Positions 1-7,158 of a stretch of DNA of 47,498 nucleotides are shown one piece after another. Within the stretch, counting starts at the first letter, position 1; each line of letters opens with the position of its first letter. The notes under the pieces are model-generated. The model worked only from the letters and a program-made list of their open reading frames with translations, was not told the DNA's origin and did no database searches. The position numbers and the translations under genes were made by a program. Origin of the DNA: a virus; the IMG/VR virus record IMGVR_UViG_3300028161_000002, positions 1 to 47,498 of that record. The stretch is one strand, 5' to 3'.

Positions 1-120
1 ATTAATCATTGGCATAACTTGGCTTTGTTATATGTCGGTAGAGCCGTAGAGGATGACCACGAGGAATTATTGGAGGCAATTAAAAAATTAATCAAGAATC
101 AGCCAGGAGTGGAAAGATAA
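1..120 (+). CDS. C-terminal fragment of a small unknown protein
   Basis: Open in frame 1 from the first base to a TAA at 118-120, so only the last 39 residues are visible. They include an acidic-then-basic helix (VEDDHEELLEAIKKLIKN). I do not recognise a family. An alternative frame (TCA AGA ATC ...) overlaps the end and stays open to a TAA at 185-187, giving a charged helical peptide (EWKDKDELRNELIEKML) but with no usual start codon. This could be a real frameshifted C-terminus or chance. The next gene starts at 191. Confidence 0.5.
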   Translation: MNHWHNLALLYVGRAVEDDHEELLEAIKKLIKNQPGVER

Positions 121-190
121 AGATGAACTGAGAAATGAACTGATTGAGAAAATGCTAAGGGAAGCAGGAATAAAAATCAAGGAGTAAGAG

Positions 191-364
191 ATGGCTCAAA
201 ACACAGTAATGGCAAGATGTATGAAATGCGATGGCTATACCAAGCATTATGTCTTTGGCACAAAGACTGTCTGTGCGGGCTGCGGGGATGTGAAAGAATT
301 ATGTAATCTTGAAGTCATGGAATGGCTATCCCCAAAACAGGGTGGGAGTGAAAAGAGAGTATGA
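191..364 (+). CDS. Small zinc-ribbon protein (57 aa)
   Basis: ATG at 191, TGA at 362-364. The protein has two CxxC knuckles (C10/C13 and C28/C31) and a further Cys at 38, the layout of a small zinc ribbon of the kind scattered through phage early operons. Its last bases overlap the start of the transposase gene (ATG 361, ATGA overlap), so the two are translationally coupled. The exact role is unknown; nucleic-acid or protein binding is an inference from the zinc ribbon alone. Confidence 0.65.
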   Translation: MAQNTVMARCMKCDGYTKHYVFGTKTVCAGCGDVKELCNLEVMEWLSPKQGGSEKRV

Positions 365-1485
365 GTAAAAAAGAGGAAACCATTATGAAAGTTTATGCTA
401 TTGACTGGGCTACAAGGAAAGACCTGGCTATCTATGACGGCAAAAAGATCAAGAAAATTGCTAATACCATAAGTGAATTTGATAAGTTTTTAGAAAGCAT
501 AAAAGGGGGCGGTGCTACAATAATCGTGCCTAAAGTTGGTGCTAGGCCAGGATTGCCCGCCCCCATTTTACTGTTCGAGTTCGGTGGTGCAGACAGCTAT
601 AAAATCATGGCATACAGAGCTGGCTTTCAAGTCCTGCAAGTTCCTGGCAAAAAAGTTCATGATTATCGGGAATCGCTGGGAATAGAAAAGACTGATGAGA
701 ATGATGCGAAACTGATATATGATTTTTATATGAAGGAAAGGGAGAGTGCTATGATCATTATGCCTCAAAGTGCTAAGGTGAAATTGCCTCTCCCTGAAAA
801 TAAAAGAGGGGGCGGTGCTATCTGTAAAATGTCTAAAAAGATTGTTCTCTCTTTGCCCGCCCCTTTTTCTATATTCACAGAGCAAAGCGCCGACATTGCT
901 GAGATTAAAATACTCTTTCGCAGGCACGAGGATTTAAAGAAAGTTATGGTTCAAGAGAAAAACAAGAAATTCGCCCTCCAGAAACAATACGAAATTACAA
1001 ATATCGGTAAGAAAACGGTCAAGAAGCTGTTATCCCATTCAGATTATTCCATAGCTGGTAAGGAGAAAGAGATTGCAGAAATCAAGAAAATCCTAAAGTC
1101 AAAAGTTTCTAAATTCAGAGTTTGGAATAATTACTTGAAAGATATAAAAGGCGTTGGTGAATTTATAGCCTCTGGACTTATTGGAGAGCTTGGAGGCAGA
1201 CAATTCGATTCAGATGACAGCCTGAAACACTATGCTGGGATGGTAAAGAAATCGGCTCATTCTGATTATAACCATTATATAAAAGTAGTCTTATTCCAAT
1301 TTGCTGAAGGGATTATTAAAGCTAGAACTCCAATATGGCGTGAACTCTACGATAATATGAAGGTCTTTTATCAAAAGAAGCATGAGGATTGGAGTAAGGG
1401 AAAAGTCAATAATTATGCTAAGAAATTCATAGAGACAAAGTTTCTGTGTGAATTTTGGAAGCAATGGAAATTAGGAGAGAATTAA
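361..1485 (+). CDS. IS110-like DEDD transposase/recombinase with three in-frame inserts
   Basis: 374 aa. The N-terminal RuvC-like DEDD domain is recognisable from VYAIDWA (D15), FEFGG (E73) and KTDENDAKLIYD (D112, D115). The C-terminal IS110/IS116/IS902-type domain contains LKDIKGVGEFIASGLIGELG near residues 259-278 and a KKS (S298) in the region where the family carries its catalytic serine. All key residues are present, so the protein may be active. Two stretches do not fit the family: residues 49-68 (nt 505-564) and 127-169 (nt 739-867). Both are in frame, and removing them joins family-like sequence cleanly (FLESIK to ILLFEFGG; YMKE to SIFTEQ). Both consist of GC-rich palindromes. The gene overlaps the upstream zinc-ribbon gene by 4 bases, so it lacks the non-coding left end expected of a free IS110 element. 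It may be domesticated. Confidence 0.8.
   Translation: MSKKEETIMKVYAIDWATRKDLAIYDGKKIKKIANTISEFDKFLESIKGGGATIIVPKVGARPGLPAPILLFEFGGADSYKIMAYRAGFQVLQVPGKKVHDYRESLGIEKTDENDAKLIYDFYMKERESAMIIMPQSAKVKLPLPENKRGGGAICKMSKKIVLSLPAPFSIFTEQSADIAEIKILFRRHEDLKKVMVQEKNKKFALQKQYEITNIGKKTVKKLLSHSDYSIAGKEKEIAEIKKILKSKVSKFRVWNNYLKDIKGVGEFIASGLIGELGGRQFDSDDSLKHYAGMVKKSAHSDYNHYIKVVLFQFAEGIIKARTPIWRELYDNMKVFYQKKHEDWSKGKVNNYAKKFIETKFLCEFWKQWKLGEN
505..564 (+). repeat. Palindromic in-frame insert A (60 nt)
   Basis: Begins GGGGGCGGTGCTA and ends TTGCCCGCCCCC; the arms pair with one bulged T. Exactly 20 codons, no stop, starting on a codon boundary (codon 49) and ending five codons before the catalytic Glu. It shares layout and the conserved TGCTA...TTGC with inserts B and C. 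Confidence 0.7.
739..795 (+). repeat. Palindromic in-frame insert B (57 nt)
   Basis: Core arms are GGGAGAG-TGCTA and TTGC-CTCTCCC (740-794), with one more A-T pair outside. The stem sequence differs from inserts A and C at both strands so that pairing is kept (AGAG/CTCT in place of GCGG/CCGC), while TGCTA and TTGC are unchanged. It is separated from insert C by about 12 nt. Confidence 0.65.
804..868 (+). repeat. Palindromic in-frame insert C (core 809-863)
   Basis: Arms GGGGCGG-TGCTA and TTGC-CCGCCCC, extended outward by A/G-T pairs into the flanking AAAG and TTTT. Inserts B and C together with their linker occupy 739-867, which is 129 nt or 43 codons, so the reading frame is kept. The loop differs from that of A and B. 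Confidence 0.65.
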
Positions 1486-1530
1486 AGCATGGGGAAGAGG
1501 GAAATGTTATGGATAAGATGCCTAAAGGTG

Positions 1531-1591
1531 TTCTGCCAGCCTTGCTTGTCCCTCTTCTCCTTTTTAATTTTGGGAGTAGAGGCTGGCAGAA
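1531..1591 (+). other. 12-bp perfect inverted repeat downstream of the transposase
   Basis: TTCTGCCAGCCT (1531-1542) pairs perfectly with AGGCTGGCAGAA (1580-1591) around a 37-nt loop that can pair further (TTCTCC with GGGAG). It fills most of the 123-nt gap between the transposase and the replication gene. There is no terminal U-run, so it is not a standard terminator. It could be a remnant of a structured IS110-type non-coding end or a regulatory hairpin. Confidence 0.5.
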
Positions 1592-1608
1592 TTGAGGGGA
1601 GATAATAA

Positions 1609-2319
1609 ATGAAGAAAAGAGTGCCTGATAAATTTTGGTTTCCCTGGTGGCCGGATAAATGGATATTCGGATCTGTAAGAATCGAATGTACTCCTGCAGA
1701 AAGGGGGATTTGGGTTGATTTGCTATCGCTTGCCTCGAAAGATAATGGCCATATAAGAGCAAATGAAGAAACATCATATCCATTACAGCAACTTGCAGGA
1801 ATGCTTATTATTCCAGAAAACCAATTAAAAGATGCTATTAATAAATTTATTAAATGTGGAAAATTAACAAAAAATAAAAATGGAACTTTATACATTACGA
1901 CATGGGAAAAATATCAGTTTAGTGAAAGACATAAAAGACGATTAGAATCAGAAATGTCCGAAAAAACGGACACTATGGCCGATGATAAGGACGCTATATT
2001 AAATAATAATACAGTAAATAATAATAAAGTAGATAAAAGAATAGCTCAAAACAAAAATAATTTTAACCAACTCTTTAATGATTTTTGGGAAGCATATCCA
2101 AAGAAAGTGGCGAAAGATTATGCAAAAGAAAAATTCATGATACTTATGCGACAAGGATTATCGAAGGATATCATCAAAGCATTCAATGGATATATAGACT
2201 ATCTGAAAATGCGTAAAGTAAGAGACAATTTTGACCAGGAAGTTTTGAATCCAGCGACATTTCTAATGAAAAACAGATGGAAGGATTATGTGGATTGTAA
2301 ATATGAACCGCCACTTTAG
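1609..2319 (+). CDS. Phage replication initiator / replisome organizer-like protein
   Basis: 236 aa, preceded by GGGGAGATAATAA then ATG. The N-terminal ~115 residues look like a winged-helix DNA-binding domain (PAERGIWVDLLSLAS, YPLQQLAGML, LYITTWEKYQ), as in phage replisome organizers. A low-complexity linker rich in Asn follows (near 135-155). The C-terminal domain has FNDFWEAYPKKVAKDYAKEK and ends LNPATFLMKNRWKDY, typical of phage replication-protein C-termini. By analogy it would bind the origin and recruit a helicase. No helicase or helicase-loader gene is seen next to it. The 10.8-12.4 kb repeat region could be its target, which is an inference. Confidence 0.7.
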   Translation: MKKRVPDKFWFPWWPDKWIFGSVRIECTPAERGIWVDLLSLASKDNGHIRANEETSYPLQQLAGMLIIPENQLKDAINKFIKCGKLTKNKNGTLYITTWEKYQFSERHKRRLESEMSEKTDTMADDKDAILNNNTVNNNKVDKRIAQNKNNFNQLFNDFWEAYPKKVAKDYAKEKFMILMRQGLSKDIIKAFNGYIDYLKMRKVRDNFDQEVLNPATFLMKNRWKDYVDCKYEPPL

Positions 2320-2329
2320 AGAGGATTAG

Positions 2330-2560
2330 ATGAGGAAAACAAAATATGGAAACCTTGAAATATTATCATCCTTGATGGATGGAGAGGCATTTGAAGACCT
2401 TGAACGCAGTGTTGAAGTATTGCGCCAGCAGAAATTACAGCTTAAAAAAATTCTACAAAATGTACCACAGAATGCGATGCAAGAAGAAGCTGTCAAAAAT
2501 ATGCGTAAACTCTTGGAGCAGGTAAATGGCATCCTTGTGGCCGTGGATCGCATCAATTAA
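2330..2560 (+). CDS. Small coiled-coil protein (76 aa), unknown
   Basis: ATG at 2330 after an AGAGGATT ribosome site 10 bases past the previous stop. The sequence is mostly helical, with heptad-like Leu/Val spacing (LERSVEVLRQQKLQLKKILQNV) and a second helix near the C-terminus. No family recognised. Its TAA overlaps a potential ATG of the next ORF (TAATG), which is typical of a tightly packed phage early operon. Confidence 0.6.
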   Translation: MRKTKYGNLEILSSLMDGEAFEDLERSVEVLRQQKLQLKKILQNVPQNAMQEEAVKNMRKLLEQVNGILVAVDRIN

Positions 2561-2574
2561 TGAGGAGGATTAAA

Positions 2575-3099
2575 TTGCGAGCTATTCCCCCAAAAGGAAG
2601 TATTCCACCAAATATCAGGGGCAATCGTGGGATTGGGAATATTTCTCTTGGCTTCAATATTGGTGGTTTTGGCAACAAAGCAACACCTAAACAGGAAAGT
2701 GGTGATTTTAAAATTAAGGGAAAAGCTCCTGTGAGAACCAAGAAAGAACAAAAGATTAGTTTGGAAAACATAAAAGAGGGCGTTATAGTCCCCATTCATT
2801 TTGTGATAGCGATAAAAGGTATTTATGAGTGGCTTCAGAAATATGGAAAGCCATCTTGGAATAGTGAATATAGGATGAAACAGGCCAAGAAAGTTGCATG
2901 GAGACATATTTTTGACTGGGTAAAAGCGAATATTAATCTTGTTGAATTTGGTTTGATTCCTTTTGAAAACATCTTTCTCAGTTATTTTTCAAGAGTCTTA
3001 CCGAATGGAAAATACGAAAGCCTGGGAGAGGCGATTTTACCAAAACTTTATTCAGGTGAATTTTTTAATAAACTTTTACCGGATAAAGAGGAGGATTAG
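2575..3099 (+). CDS. Unknown basic protein, probable TTG start (174 aa)
   Basis: The reading frame opens at an ATG at 2560, but a strong GAGGAGG at 2562-2568 lies inside that extension, six bases before an in-frame TTG at 2575. The TTG is the better start. The first ~60 residues are Gly/Pro/Lys-rich (PPKGSIPPNIRGNRGIGN) and probably disordered. The rest is a compact helical domain with several Trp (YEWLQKYGKPSW, VAWRHIFDWVKANI). No family recognised. It is followed directly by the next gene with a GAGGAGGATTAG-ATG junction. Confidence 0.6.
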   Translation: MRAIPPKGSIPPNIRGNRGIGNISLGFNIGGFGNKATPKQESGDFKIKGKAPVRTKKEQKISLENIKEGVIVPIHFVIAIKGIYEWLQKYGKPSWNSEYRMKQAKKVAWRHIFDWVKANINLVEFGLIPFENIFLSYFSRVLPNGKYESLGEAILPKLYSGEFFNKLLPDKEED

Positions 3100-3465
3100 A
3101 TGAATAAAAACTATAATGCAAGAAATTTATTAAGTGGATTTGCACCTGATACATTTTTAAGGCCTGTAATTTTAATTAGTACTATATTTATGGGAAAAGA
3201 AAGAAGTACGGCAATTTGTTTTGGAGATGCTCTTAACAGGCATCATCTTATGGAGAAAGTTTATGTTCAAAAAAGTTGCTATGAGAGAGCAGAATGGGGA
3301 GACCCTAGAAAAGATGTCAGCGATTTTATCGTTATAAAAAAGCACAAAACGTGGAAAGAAGCATATAAATATCATAGAAAACTAATAGAGGGATTAGATG
3401 ATAATTCTTATTATTCACTTTATGGAAAATATTGCCCAAAAGAATTAAAAGTCAAGGAAACCTAA
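3100..3465 (+). CDS. Unknown protein (121 aa)
   Basis: ATG immediately after the previous TAG, with GAGGAGG serving as ribosome site inside the previous gene's end. Contains HHLMEKVYVQKSCYERAEWGD and a Lys/Tyr-rich helix (KHKTWKEAYKYHRKLI). No signal peptide, membrane segment or known motif. Position suggests a phage early accessory function. Confidence 0.6.
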   Translation: MNKNYNARNLLSGFAPDTFLRPVILISTIFMGKERSTAICFGDALNRHHLMEKVYVQKSCYERAEWGDPRKDVSDFIVIKKHKTWKEAYKYHRKLIEGLDDNSYYSLYGKYCPKELKVKET

Positions 3466-3807
3466 ATGAGTCCTAACATCTATATCGAAACTGTCATGAA
3501 AGACCATCAGGGCAAGCAGAATGCTATTGCCCGGGAACGACTGCGGAAAATCCTTCTGTATGTATATAACGTCAACCTGACAGATCGCATGCTGCGCAGA
3601 ATAGTCAAGACAATTCCAGAGATTTGCTCCTGTGAACATGGGTATTATATTTCAAGTAACCAGAGCGATTATGATGATGCTATAAAATATCTGAAGAAGA
3701 AGATATATCCGTTATGGACTGATATCAAGAATCTTCAGGAAGCCTATCCAGAATACTCGAAGAATGATGAGCAGTTGAGCTTATTTGAGGGGAATTTAAG
3801 GGGATGA
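3466..3807 (+). CDS. Phage winged-helix-like protein (113 aa)
   Basis: Starts one base after the preceding TAA. Residues 10-55 look like a helix-turn-helix/winged-helix (RLRKILLYVYNVNLTDRMLRRIVKTI), followed by CSCEHGYYISSN and a helical C-terminus with EAYPEYSKNDEQLSLFE. Small phage proteins of this layout occur in early regions next to methyltransferases; a DNA-binding or recombination-accessory role is inferred. It overlaps the methyltransferase start by 4 bases (ATGA). Confidence 0.6.
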   Translation: MSPNIYIETVMKDHQGKQNAIARERLRKILLYVYNVNLTDRMLRRIVKTIPEICSCEHGYYISSNQSDYDDAIKYLKKKIYPLWTDIKNLQEAYPEYSKNDEQLSLFEGNLRG

Positions 3808-4481
3808 AATATCCAGATGATTTTGTGAATAAGATAATATGCGGAGATTGTCTTGATATAATGAAAAAGATGCCTGATGGGTGTGTAGATTTAGTGATAG
3901 CTGATCCTCCATATGAAGTAAAAAAAGCAGAATGGGATATCGAACCTGCAGGGTGGATTCCAGAGGTTTATAGATTATTAAAAGATGGTAGTGCATTTTA
4001 TTGTTTTTATTCTAGTTTAAAATTATTTAACATTCAACCACGAATAGAAAAATACTTTACTGTTAAGAATATTTGTGCATGGTATGCCCCAAATTTTCCT
4101 GCCAAATTAAAATCTAGAGATAGATATACTTTTACTTGGCAACCATGTATTTATTCAACTAAAGGGAAAAAATCTAATCATAATGTTTATAACTTTTCAG
4201 ATTATGGGGCTAAAAATTCAAATGATGTTTGGAGGTTTCCTTGTCCGCAATCTAATTTCAAAAAAGATAAAAGAATTCATCCAACACAGAAACCATTAAA
4301 TTTAATTAAACAGATTGTTTTAGCAAGTAGTAACAAAAATGACATAATTTTAGATCCTTTTTTAGGATCTGGACCAACAATAGAAGCATGTAAGTTATAT
4401 CATCGCAATTTTATCGGCATAGAAATAAATTCTGAATATTGCAAGATTGCTGAAGATAGATTGAGACAAGGGGTTCTATAA
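3804..4481 (+). CDS. DNA (N4/N6) methyltransferase, beta-type order
   Basis: 225 aa. Catalytic motif IV DPPY is at residues 34-37 (VIADPPYEVK), and the SAM-binding motif I DPFLGSGPT is near the C-terminus (184-192), followed by NFIGIEINSEY. Motif IV before motif I is the order of beta-class amino-methyltransferases, which methylate adenine N6 or cytosine N4. The region between (GKKSNHNVYNFSDYG, HPTQKPLNLIKQI) is family-typical. No restriction enzyme gene is adjacent, so this is likely an orphan phage enzyme that modifies phage DNA against host restriction or marks replication/packaging sites. Confidence 0.88.
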   Translation: MKYPDDFVNKIICGDCLDIMKKMPDGCVDLVIADPPYEVKKAEWDIEPAGWIPEVYRLLKDGSAFYCFYSSLKLFNIQPRIEKYFTVKNICAWYAPNFPAKLKSRDRYTFTWQPCIYSTKGKKSNHNVYNFSDYGAKNSNDVWRFPCPQSNFKKDKRIHPTQKPLNLIKQIVLASSNKNDIILDPFLGSGPTIEACKLYHRNFIGIEINSEYCKIAEDRLRQGVL

Positions 4482-4493
4482 GAGGAGTTTAAA

Positions 4494-4628
4494 ATGAATA
4501 AATCAGACAAACCAAAATCCTATTATTCGGCATCCTGGCTAGCGATAGGATTAGTCATATTCTGCACTATCTGGTTTGTGGGATTATGGCATGCCATCAA
4601 GGCTGCGATAAGGCTTTTTGGAGGATGA
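4494..4628 (+). CDS. Single-pass membrane peptide (44 aa)
   Basis: ATG at 4494 preceded by AGAGGAGTTTAAA. Residues 13-35 form one hydrophobic segment (SWLAIGLVIFCTIWFVGLWH) with a short basic tail (KAAIRLFGG). The GGAGG of its final codons serves as ribosome site for the next gene. Function unknown. Confidence 0.55.
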   Translation: MNKSDKPKSYYSASWLAIGLVIFCTIWFVGLWHAIKAAIRLFGG

Positions 4629-4631
4629 GGA

Positions 4632-5507
4632 TTGAAGATTGGATTGATTGATGTTGATTCTAAAATACCGAATTTGGCACTCATGAAAATATCTGCATAT
4701 TTTAAGGCTCAAGGTGATAAAGTGGAATTAACATCATCTCTTTTTGCTGATCAATTCAATGAAATTTTCGCCTCAAAAATATTCGATTATACAGAGAAAC
4801 CAATGTTGCCAGACAGGGCGGTCATAGGGGGATCAGGCTATTCCCTAAAAACAGAGCTTGATGAGAACATGGAGAGCCTTATGCCAGACTATTCGCTTTA
4901 TAATTGCGATTATGCAATGGGATTTACTTCAAGGGGCTGTGATCGGAATTGCCCGTTCTGCATTGTCCCAAGAAAAGAGGGCAAATGGCGGGCTGTCTGC
5001 GATATCCGTCAATTTTGGAATGGACAAGACAGGATCAGATTGTTGGATAATTCTCTCAATACTGATGAGGATCATTTCAGTTTGATTCTTAATCAATTGA
5101 TAGAAAATAAGATTGAGACTGATTTCGATCAAGGCTTGGACATCAGATATTTGACTGACAATCAGGCTCAGTTATTATCAAAAGTCCGCCTATGGAAACG
5201 AATCCATTTCGCATGGGATCTTATGGAAACAGAACCGTTTGTAAGGCGGGGGATTTCAATCTTGTATCATCATAATTTGAGAAGAAAATCCATGTTTTAT
5301 GTGCTGATCGGATATAACACAACACAAGAAGAGGATTTATATCGCATAGAAGAATTACAAGGCTTAGGGATTGATCCATTTGTGATGCCTTATGACAAAT
5401 TCGATAGATACCAGAAAGATTTTGCCAGATGGGTCAATCATAAAGCGATCTTTAAAAGTGTGAAATGGGAAAATTATAATGGGAGTATAAAAAATGCTAA
5501 GAGATGA
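4632..5507 (+). CDS. Radical SAM protein (TTG start)
   Basis: 291 aa from TTG 4632, with GGAGGATGAGGA just upstream. The radical SAM cluster motif CxxxCxxC is at C103, C107, C110 (SRGCDRNCPFC) and would hold a 4Fe-4S cluster for reductive cleavage of S-adenosylmethionine. The ~95-residue N-terminal part (IGLIDVDSKIPNLALMK) resembles the B12-binding-like Rossmann region found upstream of the SAM barrel in YgiQ/MiaB-like proteins, but no B12 His motif is visible. Substrate unknown. Phage radical SAM proteins of this type are generally unassigned; nucleic acid or nucleotide modification is a guess. Confidence 0.75.
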   Translation: MKIGLIDVDSKIPNLALMKISAYFKAQGDKVELTSSLFADQFNEIFASKIFDYTEKPMLPDRAVIGGSGYSLKTELDENMESLMPDYSLYNCDYAMGFTSRGCDRNCPFCIVPRKEGKWRAVCDIRQFWNGQDRIRLLDNSLNTDEDHFSLILNQLIENKIETDFDQGLDIRYLTDNQAQLLSKVRLWKRIHFAWDLMETEPFVRRGISILYHHNLRRKSMFYVLIGYNTTQEEDLYRIEELQGLGIDPFVMPYDKFDRYQKDFARWVNHKAIFKSVKWENYNGSIKNAKR

Positions 5508-5805
5508 GAAAATATTCAAATATTCAATTGCTATTTTCTTCGGTTTTATGATTGGAGCCCTATTTTGGTCTTTTATCACATATCACATTATGAAGGCCAG
5601 GTTCTACGATGACTTGAAGGCTGAACAGGTCGAAATCCTGGAACGATTTGATGTTTTTGAGAAACGTAATCCAAACCTAAATGCAATGATAGAGCATGTA
5701 ATTTGGGGAATGGATGATTTCGAGGAACGGATGAATAAGCGGACGAAATTGATTACGAAGGATATGCCGAGCGAGGTAATTGTTGGACCGAGTGAGGAGA
5801 ATTAG
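5494..5805 (+). CDS. Membrane-anchored coiled-coil protein (103 aa)
   Basis: Overlaps the end of the radical SAM gene by 14 bases; ribosome site GGGAG. One transmembrane segment at about residues 11-31 (IAIFFGFMIGALFWSFITYHI), then a charged helical domain (DDLKAEQVEILERFDVFEKR). Probably N-terminus in or out with a soluble helical tail. No family recognised. Confidence 0.55.
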   Translation: MLRDEKIFKYSIAIFFGFMIGALFWSFITYHIMKARFYDDLKAEQVEILERFDVFEKRNPNLNAMIEHVIWGMDDFEERMNKRTKLITKDMPSEVIVGPSEEN

Positions 5806-5982
5806 ATGTGGAAAAGGACGCACCATGCAGAGCGCTGTCCAGTTTGCAATGGGACTGGCATTGTAGTTAAGGGTTTCTATACTCAGACTTCAGGTAAGTC
5901 TACAACTGCTGCAGGATTTGAGGAGTGTAAAAGCTGTGATGGCTGTGGCTATGTAGCAGTGCCAGATAAAGAGGAGGATTAG
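5806..5982 (+). CDS. DnaJ-type zinc-finger peptide (58 aa)
   Basis: Starts directly after the previous TAG. Contains CPVCNGTG and, 25 residues on, CKSCDGCG, two CxxCxGxG-type knuckles as in the zinc-binding domain of DnaJ. Ends GAGGAGGATTAG, which is the ribosome site for the next gene. Likely a stand-alone zinc-binding adaptor; role unknown. Confidence 0.6.
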   Translation: MWKRTHHAERCPVCNGTGIVVKGFYTQTSGKSTTAAGFEECKSCDGCGYVAVPDKEED

Positions 5983-6477
5983 ATGAGTAGAATAACTCAT
6001 GATGATCTAATTGAATCAGCAAGAAAATGGCTGTTTAAGGCTCATTCAATAGTGATTACTGAAATGATGGGTGGAAGCGAAATACCTGATGCAATTGGAT
6101 GGGGGGGTGGCCAATCTACTACATTAATAGAATGCAAAACATCACATCAAGACTTTCTTTCTGATAAGAAAAAAATCTCAAGGCAATGGATAGGAATGGG
6201 GGATTTTAGGTATTATTTAGTTCCTCAGGGTGTGATTAGCCTTAATGAATTGCCCGAAAAGTGGGGGTTATTGGAATATAAAGACAAACGTAGTCATTCA
6301 AAATTAATAAAAAACGCCGAATATCAACACGAGAAAAGCTGGCGATCTGAAATGGGCTTATTGTGTTCTGCATTAAGAAGGATAGGTGGTTTAAGGAAGG
6401 AAGGTGTGAGTGTAAGAGTATATCAATATGAAACAAAAAATAAGGCTACATTAGGAATAGCGAGGAGGAATAGATGA
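5983..6477 (+). CDS. PD-(D/E)XK nuclease-like phage protein
   Basis: 164 aa. IPDAIGWGG followed by TTLIECKTSHQDF gives the D...ExK pattern of the PD-(D/E)XK fold, and GDFRYYLVPQGVI plus ELPEKWGLLEY match phage proteins of the MmcB/VRR-like group (often misannotated as adenylosuccinate synthase). Expected role: DNA repair or recombination nuclease, or a structure-specific endonuclease. Overlaps the next small ORF by 4 bases. Confidence 0.65.
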   Translation: MSRITHDDLIESARKWLFKAHSIVITEMMGGSEIPDAIGWGGGQSTTLIECKTSHQDFLSDKKKISRQWIGMGDFRYYLVPQGVISLNELPEKWGLLEYKDKRSHSKLIKNAEYQHEKSWRSEMGLLCSALRRIGGLRKEGVSVRVYQYETKNKATLGIARRNR

Positions 6478-6644
6478 ACCGAATATACAAAAAACATAAA
6501 ATCCGTAGCTGGGAAGAGTGGGTTAAGGTATGCCAGGAGAATAGGATTAACCCCTATGAGAATGCTGACTTCGGGGTAAACAGGGGCGGTGGTGATTCTG
6601 AAGATTTTATTTATACTGGGGAGTATCCAGAGGAGGAGGAATGA
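6474..6644 (+). CDS. Small acidic C-terminus protein (56 aa), unknown
   Basis: ATG 6474 overlaps the upstream TGA; ribosome site GAGGAGG at 6461-6468. Basic first half (RIYKKHKIRSWEEWVKVC) and Gly/acidic second half (NRGGGDSEDFIYTGEYPEEEE). Protein family not recognised. It lies in a run of very short coupled ORFs. Confidence 0.5.
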   Translation: MNRIYKKHKIRSWEEWVKVCQENRINPYENADFGVNRGGGDSEDFIYTGEYPEEEE

Positions 6645-6821
6645 ATGGGAAAGATAAAATTAATATTTAAACAACATTGGGAAAGAATCCATAAGAAATC
6701 AGGTGGGATAGATTTTTTATATGTTGTTTGGGGTTTTGGTGGAAAAGACTTTAGTCCTCGGTGGGCATCTATAACTATATTAAATTTTGAGATAGGCTTT
6801 GAAATTTATGAGGAGGAGTGA
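6645..6821 (+). CDS. Small unknown protein (58 aa)
   Basis: ATG directly after the previous TGA (TGAATGG). Predicted beta-rich C-terminal half (DFLYVVWGFGG, RWASITILNFEIGFEIY) ending in EEE, whose GAGGAGGAG codons supply the ribosome site of the following gene. No family recognised. Confidence 0.5.
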   Translation: MGKIKLIFKQHWERIHKKSGGIDFLYVVWGFGGKDFSPRWASITILNFEIGFEIYEEE

Positions 6822-7066
6822 TGACCTGGTGGCTGATTGTAATACTTGTTATATATTTCGGATTCAATCTGTTCTGTGCAATCTGGTTGAGCAAAACTTC
6901 AAGAAGGGGAGGCAAGCGGTTTGTTAATAATTTCGAGGACTTTATGTATGTGTTTATATTTGGAGGGCTTGCAGGGATTGCACAATTAATAGTTAGGGGA
7001 ATTATAGGAGTAACAGAATTCTTACAATTCCGAAGAAGAATAGGGATTACGAGGAAGAAAAAATGA
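6821..7066 (+). CDS. Two-pass membrane protein (81 aa)
   Basis: A GTG at 6818 is in frame, but the ATG at 6821 sits at the usual ATGA overlap with GAGGAGG upstream and is preferred. Transmembrane segments near residues 2-22 (TWWLIVILVIYFGFNLFCAIW) and 43-66 (FMYVFIFGGLAGIAQLIVRGI), separated by a basic loop (SKTSRRGGKR), with a basic C-terminus. Could be a holin-like or host-membrane protein, but the location in the early region gives no support for lysis. Confidence 0.5.
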   Translation: MTWWLIVILVIYFGFNLFCAIWLSKTSRRGGKRFVNNFEDFMYVFIFGGLAGIAQLIVRGIIGVTEFLQFRRRIGITRKKK

Positions 7067-7137
7067 AAATAACGGGCTGGCTGATTGGTAACTATATTGG
7101 TATCGGTCACCGATTATTTATATGTCAGCTACCATGA
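7063..7137 (+). CDS. Possible 24-residue peptide
   Basis: ATGA overlap with the preceding gene and an upstream GAGGAAG site. Encodes MKITGWLIGNYIGIGHRLFI plus four residues. Too short to judge; listed because the coupling pattern matches its neighbours. May not be real. Confidence 0.25.
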   Translation: MKITGWLIGNYIGIGHRLFICQLP

Positions 7138-7158
7138 ACCAGCCCAAAGGAGTAAGGG

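Noticed and set aside
7063-7137. A confident gene call for the 24-codon ORF
   Set aside because: Kept only as low confidence, since coupling alone does not prove translation.
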